Source: Candidatus Altimarinota bacterium (lineage in GTDB: Bacteria; Patescibacteriota; Gracilibacteria; BD1-5; UBA6164). From it: a stretch of DNA of 9,269 nucleotides. Of the stretch, positions 1 through 8,835 are shown piece by piece (position 1 is the stretch's first letter; the number at the start of each line of letters is the position of its first letter). The notes beneath the pieces are model-generated. The model was not told where the DNA came from. It searched no databases and was given only the letters and a program-made list of their open reading frames with translations. Both the position numbers and the translations under genes were made by a program. Location of the stretch: positions 1 to 9,269 of the forward strand of contig JAMOTX010000021.1 of assembly GCA_027062145.1 (NCBI GenBank). Direction: 5' to 3'.

Positions 1-1
1 T

Positions 2-142
2 AAACAATATAAAAAGCAATTATTATGAAGAAAAACCAACTTTAGTAGATTTGATTATATAAAAAAGGATAAAAATAAATTAGGTAAATATATAATTAAG
101 TGAGTACAAATATTTAACCTTATAAAAAAAACATTATCATAA
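2..142 (+). CDS. 3' end of an unidentified plus-strand gene (partial, tentative)
   Basis: With TGA read as Gly, a frame is open from base 2 to a TAA at 140-142, about 46 codons containing two TGA codons. The visible C-terminus is Lys-rich and hydrophilic, around NFSRFDYIKKDKNKLGKYII, ending in KKTLS. I recognise no family. Support is modest. The length is greater than expected by chance at this base composition. The frame ends inside the hairpin at 133-152 that also holds the stop of the convergent minus-strand gene, and that hairpin has a T-run in the plus direction. A competing shorter frame (3-62) is open from the edge to TAA. If real, this gene converges on the glycan operon and is not part of it. 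Confidence 0.4.
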
Positions 143-161
143 TATTGATAATACCTTTTTT
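124..161. terminator. Bidirectional intrinsic terminator closing the operon
   Basis: A perfect 7-bp inverted repeat, ATTATCA (133-139) and TGATAAT (146-152), is separated by a 6-nt loop. On the plus side it is followed by ACC and six T (156-161). On the minus side it is followed by one base and eight T (the A-run 124-131). The layout fits rho-independent termination in both directions between convergent genes. The stem is entirely A/T except for one C-G pair per arm, so it is weak by ordinary standards, though the stem could extend slightly with G-T pairing. The minus-strand stop (134-136) and the tentative plus-strand stop (140-142) both lie within the hairpin. Confidence 0.65.
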
Positions 162-1336
162 ATATAATTGTCTATTGAATATTTCTCTCATAATTTTTTT
201 CATTTTTCTTTTAATTTCTTTTGTAGTTTTTTATTAAAATATATTTCTTTCATAGCTTTTGCTAGTTCTTGATAATTATCCAAAGGAACTATTACTCAAT
301 TATCAGCTATTTTATATTTGTTTATTTCTATATTTTTATTTTGTTCATAATTATCAAATAATATCTCTCTACTTCAAGTTTTAAAATCACTTAAGATAGT
401 AGGTAATCAAATTGATAGAGCTTCTAATACTGCCACAGGGAATCCTTCCCACATACTATTTAAAATAAAGCAATTAGATTGATTTAAATATTTAAACACA
501 TTCTCTTGTTGTCATAAAAATAATATATCCTTATCATCTTTAATTTCCTTTAAGAGAATATTATAGTAATTTTTATCATCAATATTTCATATAAAAACTA
601 ATTTAGCATTGTTTATATTATTATCATTTTTAAATTTCTTAAATGCTTTTATAATTCATAATTGATTTTTTAATGGAACTATTCTTGCTACATTTATAAA
701 TATAAAGTTTTTTTTAAATGTTTCTTTACATTTATTTTCAATTTTTTCGTTTCTTAAACTATTGATTAATTTAATATCAATAAATGTTTCTAAAACTTTT
801 ATTTTTTCTTTCTTAATATTAAAACTATTTATTAATATTTTCTTTATATCTTTACTATCTACAATAATATTATCTAAATAGTTATATAATCTTAATAATT
901 TTTGATATTTTTTTCAAAGGAATAATGGGTTAGTATGTAATTGTCAAACACATTTATATTTATCTCAAGTAAATATTTTAAAGATACTATTTGCAAAATT
1001 GGCATATTCTCAATGACTCCAAATGATATCAATATTATTTTCTTTTGCAAATTTATTAATTTTATATGAAAAAAAAAGTAATTTAATTACTTCTTTAAAT
1101 AAAGTTTTTCTTTTAGGAAAATATTTATTTAATATATAAAAAAACTTAATATTATTATTCAGACTTAATCTATTTTTTAATTTTTGTTTGAAACTAAATT
1201 GTTTATCATCTTTATATAATGATAAGAATGTAATGTCATAATGTTTAGATAATTCTTTATAAAGAAAAATTAATAAATTATTAATACCTCAATATGACTT
1301 GAAATCTTCTTTAACGATCAAAAGTTTTTTTTTCAT
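134..1336 (-). CDS. GT4-family glycosyltransferase (operon gene 9, last)
   Basis: A 400-residue protein when TGA is Gly (14 TGA against 2 GGN glycines by hand count). It is probably a cytoplasmic or membrane-peripheral retaining glycosyltransferase of the GT-B fold that transfers a sugar from a nucleotide donor to a lipid-linked glycan. The N-terminal acceptor domain starts MKKKLLIVKEDF, with the SYGGINN loop at 14-20. The C-terminal donor domain begins near FIFINVARIVPLKNQ (211-225) and contains LVFIG (246-250) and FLGQQENV (273-280). It then has the EX7E catalytic signature with E297 and E305 inside WEGFPVAVLEALSIGLP, followed by the TGSREIL turn that binds the donor phosphate. Length is normal for GT4. 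ATG is 2 nt after the TAA of the preceding gene, with no Shine-Dalgarno. The last sense codon is TGA, directly before TAA. Donor and acceptor cannot be told. Confidence 0.93.
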
Positions 1337-1338
1337 TT

Positions 1339-2505
1339 TTATTGAATTAAATTTAAATATTCATTTCATACATTTTCTAAATCAAACTCTTTAATTTTCT
1401 CCAATACGTTTTTTCTTAAAGTATTTTGTAGTTCTTTATTGTTTAATAGAAGTTTCATGGCATCTTTAAGCTTAGAAACATTATAATTTGGTACTAAGAT
1501 TCAGTATTTTTCAATAGATATATCACTTATTTCTTTAAAATCATTATATGTATTAAATTCTCTATCTGTAAGTAATTCTTTAGGTCAAGTAGGACAATCA
1601 ACAGAAATTATTGGTAATCAACAACTCATAGCATCTAATACAGCATTTGGTAATCATTCATATTTACTAGATAAGACAAATATATCTGATTTGGCTAAAA
1701 ATTTATAAGGATTTGATTGGAATCAAAGTAAATGTATATCTTTATTTCACAAATTATTAATTAAATTAGATAATTTATTATATCATCATTCATAATCTCA
1801 TCAAATAATTATTAATTGTGTATTAGGGAATTTTTTATGAAGCAAATCAAAACTTTTAATTAACAATTCTTGATTTTTTTGATTTGTTAATCTTCAGATA
1901 TTTATAAAAGTTATTTTTCAATTATTAAATAAAGATTTATATTTATCTTCTATCGGTTCTTGCTTGGCTATTTCAATTTCTTTTAAATCTATGGGATTTT
2001 TAAATACTTTTATTTTTTCTTTTTTTATTCAATATTTGTTTATCAAATCTAGTTTAGTTTTATTAGATAATACTATTATATTATCTGCAAATTTATATAA
2101 ATAATTAAATATATTATCTATTTTAGAAAAATAATTAATATCAACAGTTTTCTGAACAATACATTTTGCTTTATTTTTGAATAATAATTTAGATATTAAA
2201 TTAGGTAAATTAGCCTTTTCTCAAAAAGAAAAAATAACTTGTATATTATTTTTTTCAGTAAATTTTTTTAATGCTATAGCTCTAGAGAATAATTTATATA
2301 AAGCTACAAAATGATTAATTATTAATTTTTCTTTTCTATTATAATATTTTCAATAAAATTTGTATTTTTTTCCTATGTCATAGTATCCTAGAAAAAAATT
2401 ATTAAGTCCTTTATTAAAAAAGAATTTAGATAGTCTAGATATTTTTCTTCATACTCATCATCACTGGGTTAAATCAGTTGTTGTAAACAAAATATTTTTT
2501 ACCAT
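1339..2505 (-). CDS. GT4-family glycosyltransferase with EX7D variant (operon gene 8)
   Basis: A 388-residue GT-B glycosyltransferase (20 TGA, 3 GGN glycines). The N-terminal donor/acceptor-cleft loop is DLTQGGGVGRK (11-21), where the three consecutive Gly are TGA-TGA-TGA. The C-terminal half has FINIGRLTNQKNQELLIKSF (200-219), the classic start of the GT4 donor domain, then LIIIGGDYEGGY (231-242), IHLLGFQSNPYKFL (257-270), and YEGLPNAVLDAMSCGLPII (282-300) leading into VDCPTGPKELL. The first catalytic Glu is E283, but the second EX7E position is D291 (GAT codon) instead of Glu. The overall pattern resembles PglJ/PglA-like and capsule GT4 enzymes that act on GalNAc/GlcNAc-type donors, but donor specificity is not readable. 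It lies 9 nt after the methyltransferase stop, and its own stop is 2 nt before the next ATG, so translation is probably coupled. Confidence 0.94.
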
Positions 2506-2514
2506 TTTATTTAC

Positions 2515-3240
2515 TTATTTAGTAAAAACTAAACATACGGTAGTTTCTTTTCTATTAAATTTAGCTATATCAAATTTATTAAATTTATATAATAGAAAAA
2601 GAAATTTTAATAATAGTTTTCTAATGAATTTAATTCTAATTTTTTTTATTAAATACAATCATCATATTTTGATTTCTTTTGCTGATTTTAGTTTAAATCA
2701 TATATTACTACATATTTCTATAAAGTCTTTAATTTTTCTTTTAATCAAAAAATGATTTTTATATCAGTTTCAAAATCATTCAATTAGAATTAATTTTCAT
2801 CATTTTTTTAAAATATCATATACCTTAGTTAAATTTTCAATTAGAAGTTTATCATCTAAAATATGTTGTAAAACAGTTATTGTATATATACAATCAAATT
2901 TTATATTATTGTTAATATTGCTAATAAAATCATTTATATCTCATTTTATAAAATTTTTATATCATTTGTTTTTAATTTTAATGATATTATCATTAACAAT
3001 GTCAAATCAATACAATCTGTGTTTATCAATATTTAACTCAGTAAATAATTTATCTGTAAAATATCAATCTCAGCATCAAAAATCTAATATAATGCTGTTT
3101 TTTTTAGAAGCAATATCTTTGATATTATCTAATAATATTAGCCATCTAAACTCTTGACTTATCTTTTCTAATTCTTTGTCTTTATAATTAACTGTTCAAT
3201 ATTTTTTAACTTTATTAACCCAGAATTCTATATTATACAT
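2515..3240 (-). CDS. Class I SAM-dependent methyltransferase (operon gene 7)
   Basis: A 241-residue protein with all 15 counted glycines written TGA. The Rossmann-like SAM-binding core starts with motif I ILDFGCGDGYF (51-61), whose three glycines are all TGA. The acidic residue closing strand beta2 is D80 (LYGFD). Then come KGDINDF (99-105, adenine-binding loop), FDCIYTITVLQHI (115-127) and the beta5 region LKKGGKLILIEG (144-155). This is the Methyltransf_11/25 type. Near the C-terminus (about 200-222) lies a strongly basic and hydrophobic stretch, KFIRKLLLKFLFLLYKF, before the last strand TTVCLVFT; it could anchor the enzyme to the membrane. The ATG overlaps the aminotransferase stop by 8 nt. 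The substrate is unknown; given its neighbours, I infer a sugar hydroxyl or amine, or the glycan itself. Confidence 0.92.
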
Positions 3241-4450
3241 TTAAATTACCTATTAATTTTAAAAAATTATAAATTACATACTCAACCTCTTCCTTCTTCA
3301 TTCAAGGCCAGATTGGTAAACTTATTTCTCTTTCAAATTTATCTAAAGAATTTAGAACATCTTCTATTTTATATCATAAATTCTTGTAAGTTGTAAGTAA
3401 TGGTAATGGCTTAAAATGAACATTAGTTGAGACCCCTCTTTCTTGAAGTTCTTCAATTATTTTATTTCTTTTGTTTTTTAATTTTTCTGACAATAAAATA
3501 GGATACAAATGAAAACTTCATTTAGTATTTTCTTTTCCATTTATCCATTTTGGTAGTTCAATAATTCATTTTTTTTCTAACTTTTTGAATCACTCATTAT
3601 ATAAATTATAGATTTTTTCTCTTTGTTGCAAAATATTAGGATATTTTTTTAGTTGTTCTATTCAAATAGCTGCTTGGATATCAGTCATATTTGCTTTATA
3701 TCAAGGAAATATTATATCATATTCCCAATTTCAATTAGTTTTTGTAAATGCGTCTTTTGTTTGTCAGTGTAAAGTCCACAGTTTTATTTGTTTATAAATA
3801 TATTCGTTTAATTCTTTTCAGAAATTATATGCAATAGCTCATCATTCGGCAGTTGTTAAATTTTTTACTGCATGAAAGCTATAAACTGTAAAATCAGCTA
3901 ATCATTTGCTTCATAATTTTTTTCATTTATAAATAGCTCAAAAACTATGTGCTGAATCAGAAATAATTACAATTCTTCAAATATTGTCATATATTTTATT
4001 TCAGTTTTTTCTTGGATATTTTTTAACTAAATCATTTAATTTATCATAATTTATTGGATAACCTCAAAAATCTACTGGGATTATGGCTTTTGTTTTATTT
4101 GTAATATGTTCTTCTATTTCTTCTATTGAGATATTAAAACCTTTTTTTTCTATGTCTACTATTATTGGTTTAGCTCAAACATGTATTATACTTGAAGCAG
4201 TAGCAGTATATGTGTAAGCAGGAATAATTACTTCATCTCATTCTCAAATTCACAGTATTCTCATAGTTGTTTCTAATCCAGCTGTTGCTGAAGAAACTAA
4301 GTTTACTTTCTCACATCAAATAAAGTTACAAATTTTTTTTTCAAATTCTTGATTTTTAGGTCAGGTTGTAATCCAACCTGATTTTAAAACTTCTGTAACT
4401 GCTTCTATTTCTTCTTCTCAAATATAAGGAGGGCTAAAAGGAATTTTCAT
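3233..4450 (-). CDS. DegT/DnrJ/EryC1-family PLP-dependent sugar aminotransferase (operon gene 6)
   Basis: A 405-residue protein (26 TGA, 7 GGN glycines). The family adds an amino group, usually from glutamate, to a 4-keto nucleotide sugar. It contains the N-terminal hallmark KSGWITTGPKNQEFE (23-37), LVSSATAGLE (51-60) for the PLP phosphate, GDEVIIPAYTYTATA (71-85) and VDFGGYP (126-132). D165 in SDSAHSFGA contacts the PLP pyridine nitrogen, and the Schiff-base lysine is K196 in YSFHAVKNLTTAEGG (190-204). DIQAAIGIEQLKKY (257-270) is also family-typical. Length is close to PglE/PseC-type enzymes. With the upstream CapD/PglF-like dehydratase it forms a likely 4-amino-4,6-dideoxy sugar pathway. 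Its ATG lies 17 nt inside the preceding methyltransferase and its stop overlaps the next ATG by 8 nt. Confidence 0.96.
3247..3250 (-). promoter_or_regulatory. Possible Shine-Dalgarno for the methyltransferase at 3240
   Basis: Read on the minus strand, AGGT lies 6-7 nt upstream of the ATG at 3240, in the context TTAATAGGTAATTTAAATG. It is the only junction in the operon with a recognisable SD-like core at normal spacing; the other starts have only A-rich leaders. It lies inside the coding region of the upstream aminotransferase, so it may be coincidence. Confidence 0.3.
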
Positions 4451-5168
4451 TTTTTTTATATAAAGAAATAAAGTTTCAATAATTATTATTTATAATTGGT
4501 ATTATACTATCTAAATATATAGTTTTTCTTAATCATATTTTTTCTGTTAAATATCAAATTGTTTTTCAAAATATTTTCTTATACATTTTAATTGTAATAA
4601 TTTTTTCTAATTGATATTTATTACATATTTCATCAATTTCTTTTGGATTAAATCAGTGGAATCATTTACTGTCAAATCTTTTTCAATCAAAATGGGTTTT
4701 TTTATTTGTTTCATATATTAATATATATCATCATTTATTTAGATATTTAGAATATTTATGAATAATTTTTTCAACTTCATTCTTGGTTTTAATGAACATT
4801 AAGCTTGTGAAAAAGGTTATTAAGTCATATTTTTTATTTGGTTTGAATTTTATCATATCACATTCATAAAAATTAATGTTACTAAACTTTTTTTTTCAAT
4901 TTTTTATTCTTTGATTAGATATTTCAATGACATCTACTTCGATGTTTTCATTTCATATTATTTCTTTTAATAGAAATCATTTATCTCACTCTCATCATCA
5001 TATATCCAATATTGAGTTAATATTTAATAACTTGTTTTCTTTTTTAAATAATTTAATTAAGTTTTCTTTAAATATGGTTTCAAAAAATAATCAACATCTT
5101 AAATAAGAAAAAACACTTTCTTTTTTATGTTTTTTATATCATTCTCAATAATATTTATGAACTTTCAT
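4434..5168 (-). CDS. Class I SAM-dependent methyltransferase (operon gene 5)
   Basis: A 244-residue protein with all 19 counted glycines written TGA. A helical N-terminal cap, KYYGEGYKKHKKESVF (5-20), precedes motif I ILDIGGGEGDKG (53-64), in which GGGEG is TGA-TGA-TGA-GAG-TGA. The beta2 acidic residue is E82 (VDVIEIS). YECDMIKF (101-108) is the adenine-binding region. YDLITFFTSLMFI (114-126) and LNKGGYILIYE (143-153) complete the fold. The C-terminal third holds repeated aromatic/Gly segments (FDSKGFHGFNPKEI, 165-178) that could shape the substrate pocket. Its position between dehydratase and aminotransferase genes suggests a nucleotide-sugar or glycan substrate; it is not close enough to the DesVI/TylM1 N-methyltransferases for me to assign that. 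It overlaps the dehydratase stop by 14 nt and the aminotransferase start by 17 nt, and it ends at TAG, the only TAG stop in the operon. Confidence 0.9.
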
Positions 5169-6561
5169 TTTTATACAAATTATTATCTAAATGATTAAAT
5201 TCAGGAATGATTTCCTTAAATTTTTTAATGATTTCCTCTTTATTGTATATAGTTTTTAATTCTTCTAATTTTTTTAATATATTTTTATAATTACCTTTAT
5301 CCTCTGTAATATATATTTTATCAATAGTAGTCTTTTTATCTTTACTTTTATCTAAGATAAGTTCTTCATATAACTTTTCTCAAGGTTTAAGTCAAATTAT
5401 TTTTATTCATACTCATTTGGCATTTGAAAGTTCAATAAATTTTTTTGCTAAATCATATATTTTTATTGGGTTTCACATATCTAGAATAAATATTTTTCAA
5501 TTTTCTTCTAAAGTAGTAGAAGTGATTACTAAATTTACTGCTTCTTCAATGGACATAAAATATCTTATAATATCTTTATGAGTTACGGTAATATCTTCTT
5601 GTTTTTGTATTTGTTCTTTCCAAATTGTTAATACACTTCAACTACTTCATAGTACATTTCAAAATCTTACAGCAGTTAATTTTGTGTTATCTTGTATAGC
5701 TGAGTAATACTGAATAAGTAATTCTCATATTCTTTTACTAGCTCACATTATATTTGTAGGATTTACAGCTTTATCAGTAGAAATCTGACAAAAGTATTTT
5801 ACTTTATTTTTTATTGAAACTTCTATAACATTTTTAAGTCAAAATATATTAGTTTTTATTGCCTCATCAGGATTTAATTCCATCTGATAAACATGTTTAT
5901 ATGCTGCTGCATTGAAAACAATATCAGGTTTATATTTTTTAAATATAAAATCTAATCAGAATTTATCTCTTATAGATTTTATGTGAAAAAACAATTTTTT
6001 TTTATATTTGTTTCATCATCAGGTAAGTTGTCAATACTTTTTCATTTGGTTGAAAATTCATAATTCAGAATGATCTATTCAAATTACTTGTTTTGCTCCA
6101 TAATGTAAACATTGCTTTATTAATTCTGAACCAATAGTTCAAGCAGCTCAAGTTATTAAAACTATTTTATCTTTTAAAAATTTTTTATTTCTTTCAATAT
6201 TGGCTTTTCTAATAGGTCTGAATAATAAATCTTCAATATTTACATCTTTTATATAATTTACTTTTACATCTCAGTCTATTATATCTAATAAAGATGGAAT
6301 TATCTTAATTTTTATTCACTTATTTTTACATTCAAATAATAATTTTTCTAACAATTCTTTGTTTTCTTGTGAAGGTATGGCATAATAAATAGTATTTACT
6401 TTGTTATTATTACAGAAGTCAATTATTTCTGAAGTCTTTCATAAAATTTTATCTCCTTGCTTATTATCATCAAAAAATCATAATATGTTTTCTCTATTTT
6501 TAACTAGTTCATAAAGTTGTTGTCATGCAATTCATGCTCATATAATTATTGAATTAGTCAT
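5155..6561 (-). CDS. CapD/PglF-like nucleotide-sugar 4,6-dehydratase, soluble form (operon gene 4)
   Basis: A 468-residue protein (28 TGA, 4 GGN glycines). This family removes water from UDP-GlcNAc-type sugars to give 4-keto-6-deoxy intermediates. Domain 1 (about 1-115) is a small Rossmann unit starting IIIGAGIAGQQL (5-16). Domain 2 is an extended SDR with IVLITGAAGTIGSELI (133-148, NAD-binding GxxGxxG), FNAAAYKHVYQMELNP (216-231), catalytic T262-D263-K264 in STDKAVNPTNIMGASKR (261-277), and M272 and K276 in the Met-type SMK arrangement of PglF. VRFGNVLGSSGSV (298-310), IIRYFMSIEEAV (331-342) and GLKPGEKLYEEL (390-401) follow. T to M spacing is 10 and M to K is 4, as in PglF. The usual four N-terminal membrane helices are absent. 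Its start overlaps the upstream GT stop by 8 nt. C5-epimerising relatives (FlaA1/PseB type) are less likely given Met at the Tyr position. Confidence 0.95.
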
Positions 6562-7552
6562 TGTTTTCTATTAAATTTGTAAATTGTTTAATAACTTTTT
6601 CTTTGCTATATTTTTCTGAATTTTTAATATTTAATTTCTGTAGTTTTTTTAAATTTAAATTTTCTATTTTGTGTAACATTTCTTCTTCAGAAATACAAAT
6701 ACTTTCTTGTGGTAGTATTTCTTTAAAAGATTCAAAATTATTTGTTAATACCGGTAATCAACTAGCTCAAGCTTCTAATAAGACTGTTGGAAAAACATCT
6801 AAATATGTCCAATATAAGAACAAATCATTCTCTTTATATTGGTTTAATAATTCTTTTTCATTTATCCATCATAACCAATTTATGGTTAAATTACTTGGAG
6901 TTTTAATTTTGTCAAAATCATTTTTTATCTGTTTAAACAAATCGTTATCAGAATTTCAAGCAATGTTCCAAATGATTTTTTTATTTGAATTTTTTTTAGA
7001 TAATTTAGATATCACAGTTTTTAAATTTAATATTCATCTAGCTTTATCATAAAATTTAAATCAGGTAATAGTTAGTATTTTTACTGTATCTAATTCTTTA
7101 AAATTAAGCTGTTTAGATAAATTATACTTGTTTATTTCTTTGAACCTATTAAAATCAATAAAATTTGGAATTATTTTTATTTTATTTTTATATTTTTGTA
7201 AAACTGGTATTTTATTTAATAAATAATTATTCATTAATATTGTTTTGGTAGAGTAATTAATGTTATAGGGTGTTAAATATAGTAGTTTAGTTCATAATGA
7301 TTTCTTTTTCCTTTCCATTAAATAATTTCAAACTAAAATATAGTAAAAATTTTTTACAGGCTTAAATAAAAATGGTATAACAGAAAAAACAATGTTATTT
7401 TTATCTGTAAAATGAGTTTTTAACCATCATTTAATAGAATTTTCTATTGTTATATTGTATCATTTTTCTTTTAGTAAATTAGCAACTTGACTATAAACCT
7501 GGTAAGCTCCTCCTTTGGTTTTAGGTAAAACGAATATGATTTTCTTTTTCAT
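6554..7552 (-). CDS. GT4-family glycosyltransferase with DX7E variant (operon gene 3)
   Basis: A 332-residue, somewhat short GT-B glycosyltransferase (10 TGA, 2 GGN glycines). The N-terminus is KKKIIFVLPKTKGGAYQVYS (2-21), a typical first strand and GG loop. The linker IKIIPNFIDFNRFK (125-138) is the usual interdomain segment before the donor domain. VKILTITGFKFYDKARGI (157-174) replaces the common VGR-x-x-x-KG, IIWNIAGNSDN (193-203) is beta2, and INWLGWINEKEL (224-235) precedes the catalytic region. There, YLDVFPTVLLEAGASGLPVL (250-269) has D252 where most GT4 enzymes have the first Glu, with E260 as the second. The protein stops soon after, without the long C-terminal helix of larger GT4s. 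ATG shares its A with the TAA of the preceding gene (TAATG); the stop overlaps the dehydratase start by 8 nt. Donor and acceptor are unknown. Confidence 0.9.
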
Positions 7553-8835
7553 TATTGCACTTTCTTAATCTCTAAATAATATTTTCTAATATTCTTATTC
7601 CAATCAAAAGTTTTTTCAATAAAAGGTTTGTTTATTTTTCTAAAATCTTCTCATTTTTTAAAAACTTCAATCCCTTCTAAAATAGCATCTTTCATATCCT
7701 CAATACTGTAATTTTCTTTATCTCAAATTAAAATAGCTATTCATTTATTTTTTCTTTCAATTTCTTCTGAAATCTCTTTAGTCCTCTTCTGAAACCTATT
7801 CAGACCTCTTCCTTCTAAAATTTCTTTTGCTCCTTCATTTAAACTTGCCAAAACTATTGGTGCAAAATACATTCATTGAACTAAAGTTCCACTTAATCCT
7901 CATCAAGGTAAACTACTATGGATATGAATGTCAAATAAGCTCTGAATAGCTAAAGCTTCTTTAAAAGGTTTTCATCAAGTAAAATAGATAAATTTATCTA
8001 ATCAGTATTTTTTTGTTAAGTTTTTTAAATATTCTAAATCTTCTCAATCTCAAGTTATGACTAGTTTTATATTTTTAATCTTCTGATAATCTTCTAATTT
8101 AATCCTATATAATCCCTTAATAATATTTTCTACTCCTTTCCATTTATAAATTCTTCCTACAAAACCCAGAATAATTTTTCATTCATTCTTCCATTGTTGT
8201 ATTTTTTCAAATTCTTTGGATTTCTCTAAATTTTTTTTAGATTTTTTCCAAAAATTAAATCCTCTGTAAATTACAGGTCAAAGCTTAATGTTTTTTCAAC
8301 CTAATTCTAATATAAAACTTTTACAAGCATTTGAGATAGGAATTACTAAATTAGCTTTTTTAAAAATCCATTTTCAAAAAATTTTATCGTAAATCCAAGC
8401 TATGAAAGTTTTAATCTTGCTAGAAAGTTTTACATATCAACTTCCATGTTCTATATGAATCCATTTTTTTTTATTTTTTTTAACAAAAATTCATCAAATT
8501 AGGCTTGTTAAAAAAAATCTTGTTCTTGTAATAACTAAGTTGTTTTGTTCTGCTATTTCTTTAAATAAGTTTCTAGTTTCCTTGTTCCAAAATTTATAAA
8601 CAGGAAAGTTCCAAATAATTTCAATACTTGGCAAATAATAAGTTATAATTCAATTTTTTCCTTCTTTGAAAATTTTATCTGTTCATTCATATTGAGTTCA
8701 AATATTTGTAGTAATATTTATTACTTTTCAATATCAGTTTTTAATTCGTTGTTCAGCCCATTCTTGTGCATGTGTTTCAAGTCCTCATTTATGAGGGGGA
8801 TAATAGGGTAAAAATTGGATAATATTTATTTTCAT
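7552..8835 (-). CDS. GT4-family glycosyltransferase lacking the EX7E acidic pair (operon gene 2)
   Basis: A 427-residue GT-B glycosyltransferase. The N-terminus, INIIQFLPYYPPHKGGLETH (3-22), is the PimA/WbaZ-like donor-cleft loop. WIHIEHGSGYV (125-135) is a conserved acceptor-side segment, and PISNACKSFI (166-175) and VIYRGFNFW (188-196) form the linker. The donor domain has IILGFVGRIYKWKGVENIIK (221-240), LVITGDGEDLEYL (258-270), and YGLDKFIYFTGGKPFKEA (277-294). The catalytic segment reads IHSSLPGGGLSGTLVQGM (305-322): the two Glu positions of EX7E are Gly and Gln. ASLNEGAKEIL (330-340) is the usual GxxEIL turn. Codon use differs from downstream genes: about 24 TGA but 15 GGN glycines, plus one of only two CGN codons in the operon. 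The start overlaps the flippase end by 10 nt. Confidence 0.93.

Noticed and set aside
3..62. Alternative plus-strand frame entering from the left edge (19 codons to TAA at 60-62)
   Set aside because: It is short enough to be chance at this composition and leaves no explanation for the plus-direction T-run at the hairpin. The frame ending at 140-142 is preferred, though not certain.
1325..1333. Nine-A tract right after the ATG of the last GT4, as a phase-variation switch
   Set aside because: Runs of 8-9 A or T are common across this very AT-rich window (e.g. 4450-4457), so there is no specific support for a contingency locus.
2909..3157. Plus-strand 82-codon ORF
   Set aside because: It lies fully antisense to the methyltransferase at 2515-3240, whose SAM motifs are clear; the translation is low-complexity Leu/Ile/Ser with no family resemblance.
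6561..7052. Plus-strand 163-codon ORF
   Set aside because: It is antisense to the GT4 at 6554-7552 and is Phe/Ser/Leu-rich, as expected from the complement of a Lys/Glu/Asn-rich gene; no domain is visible.
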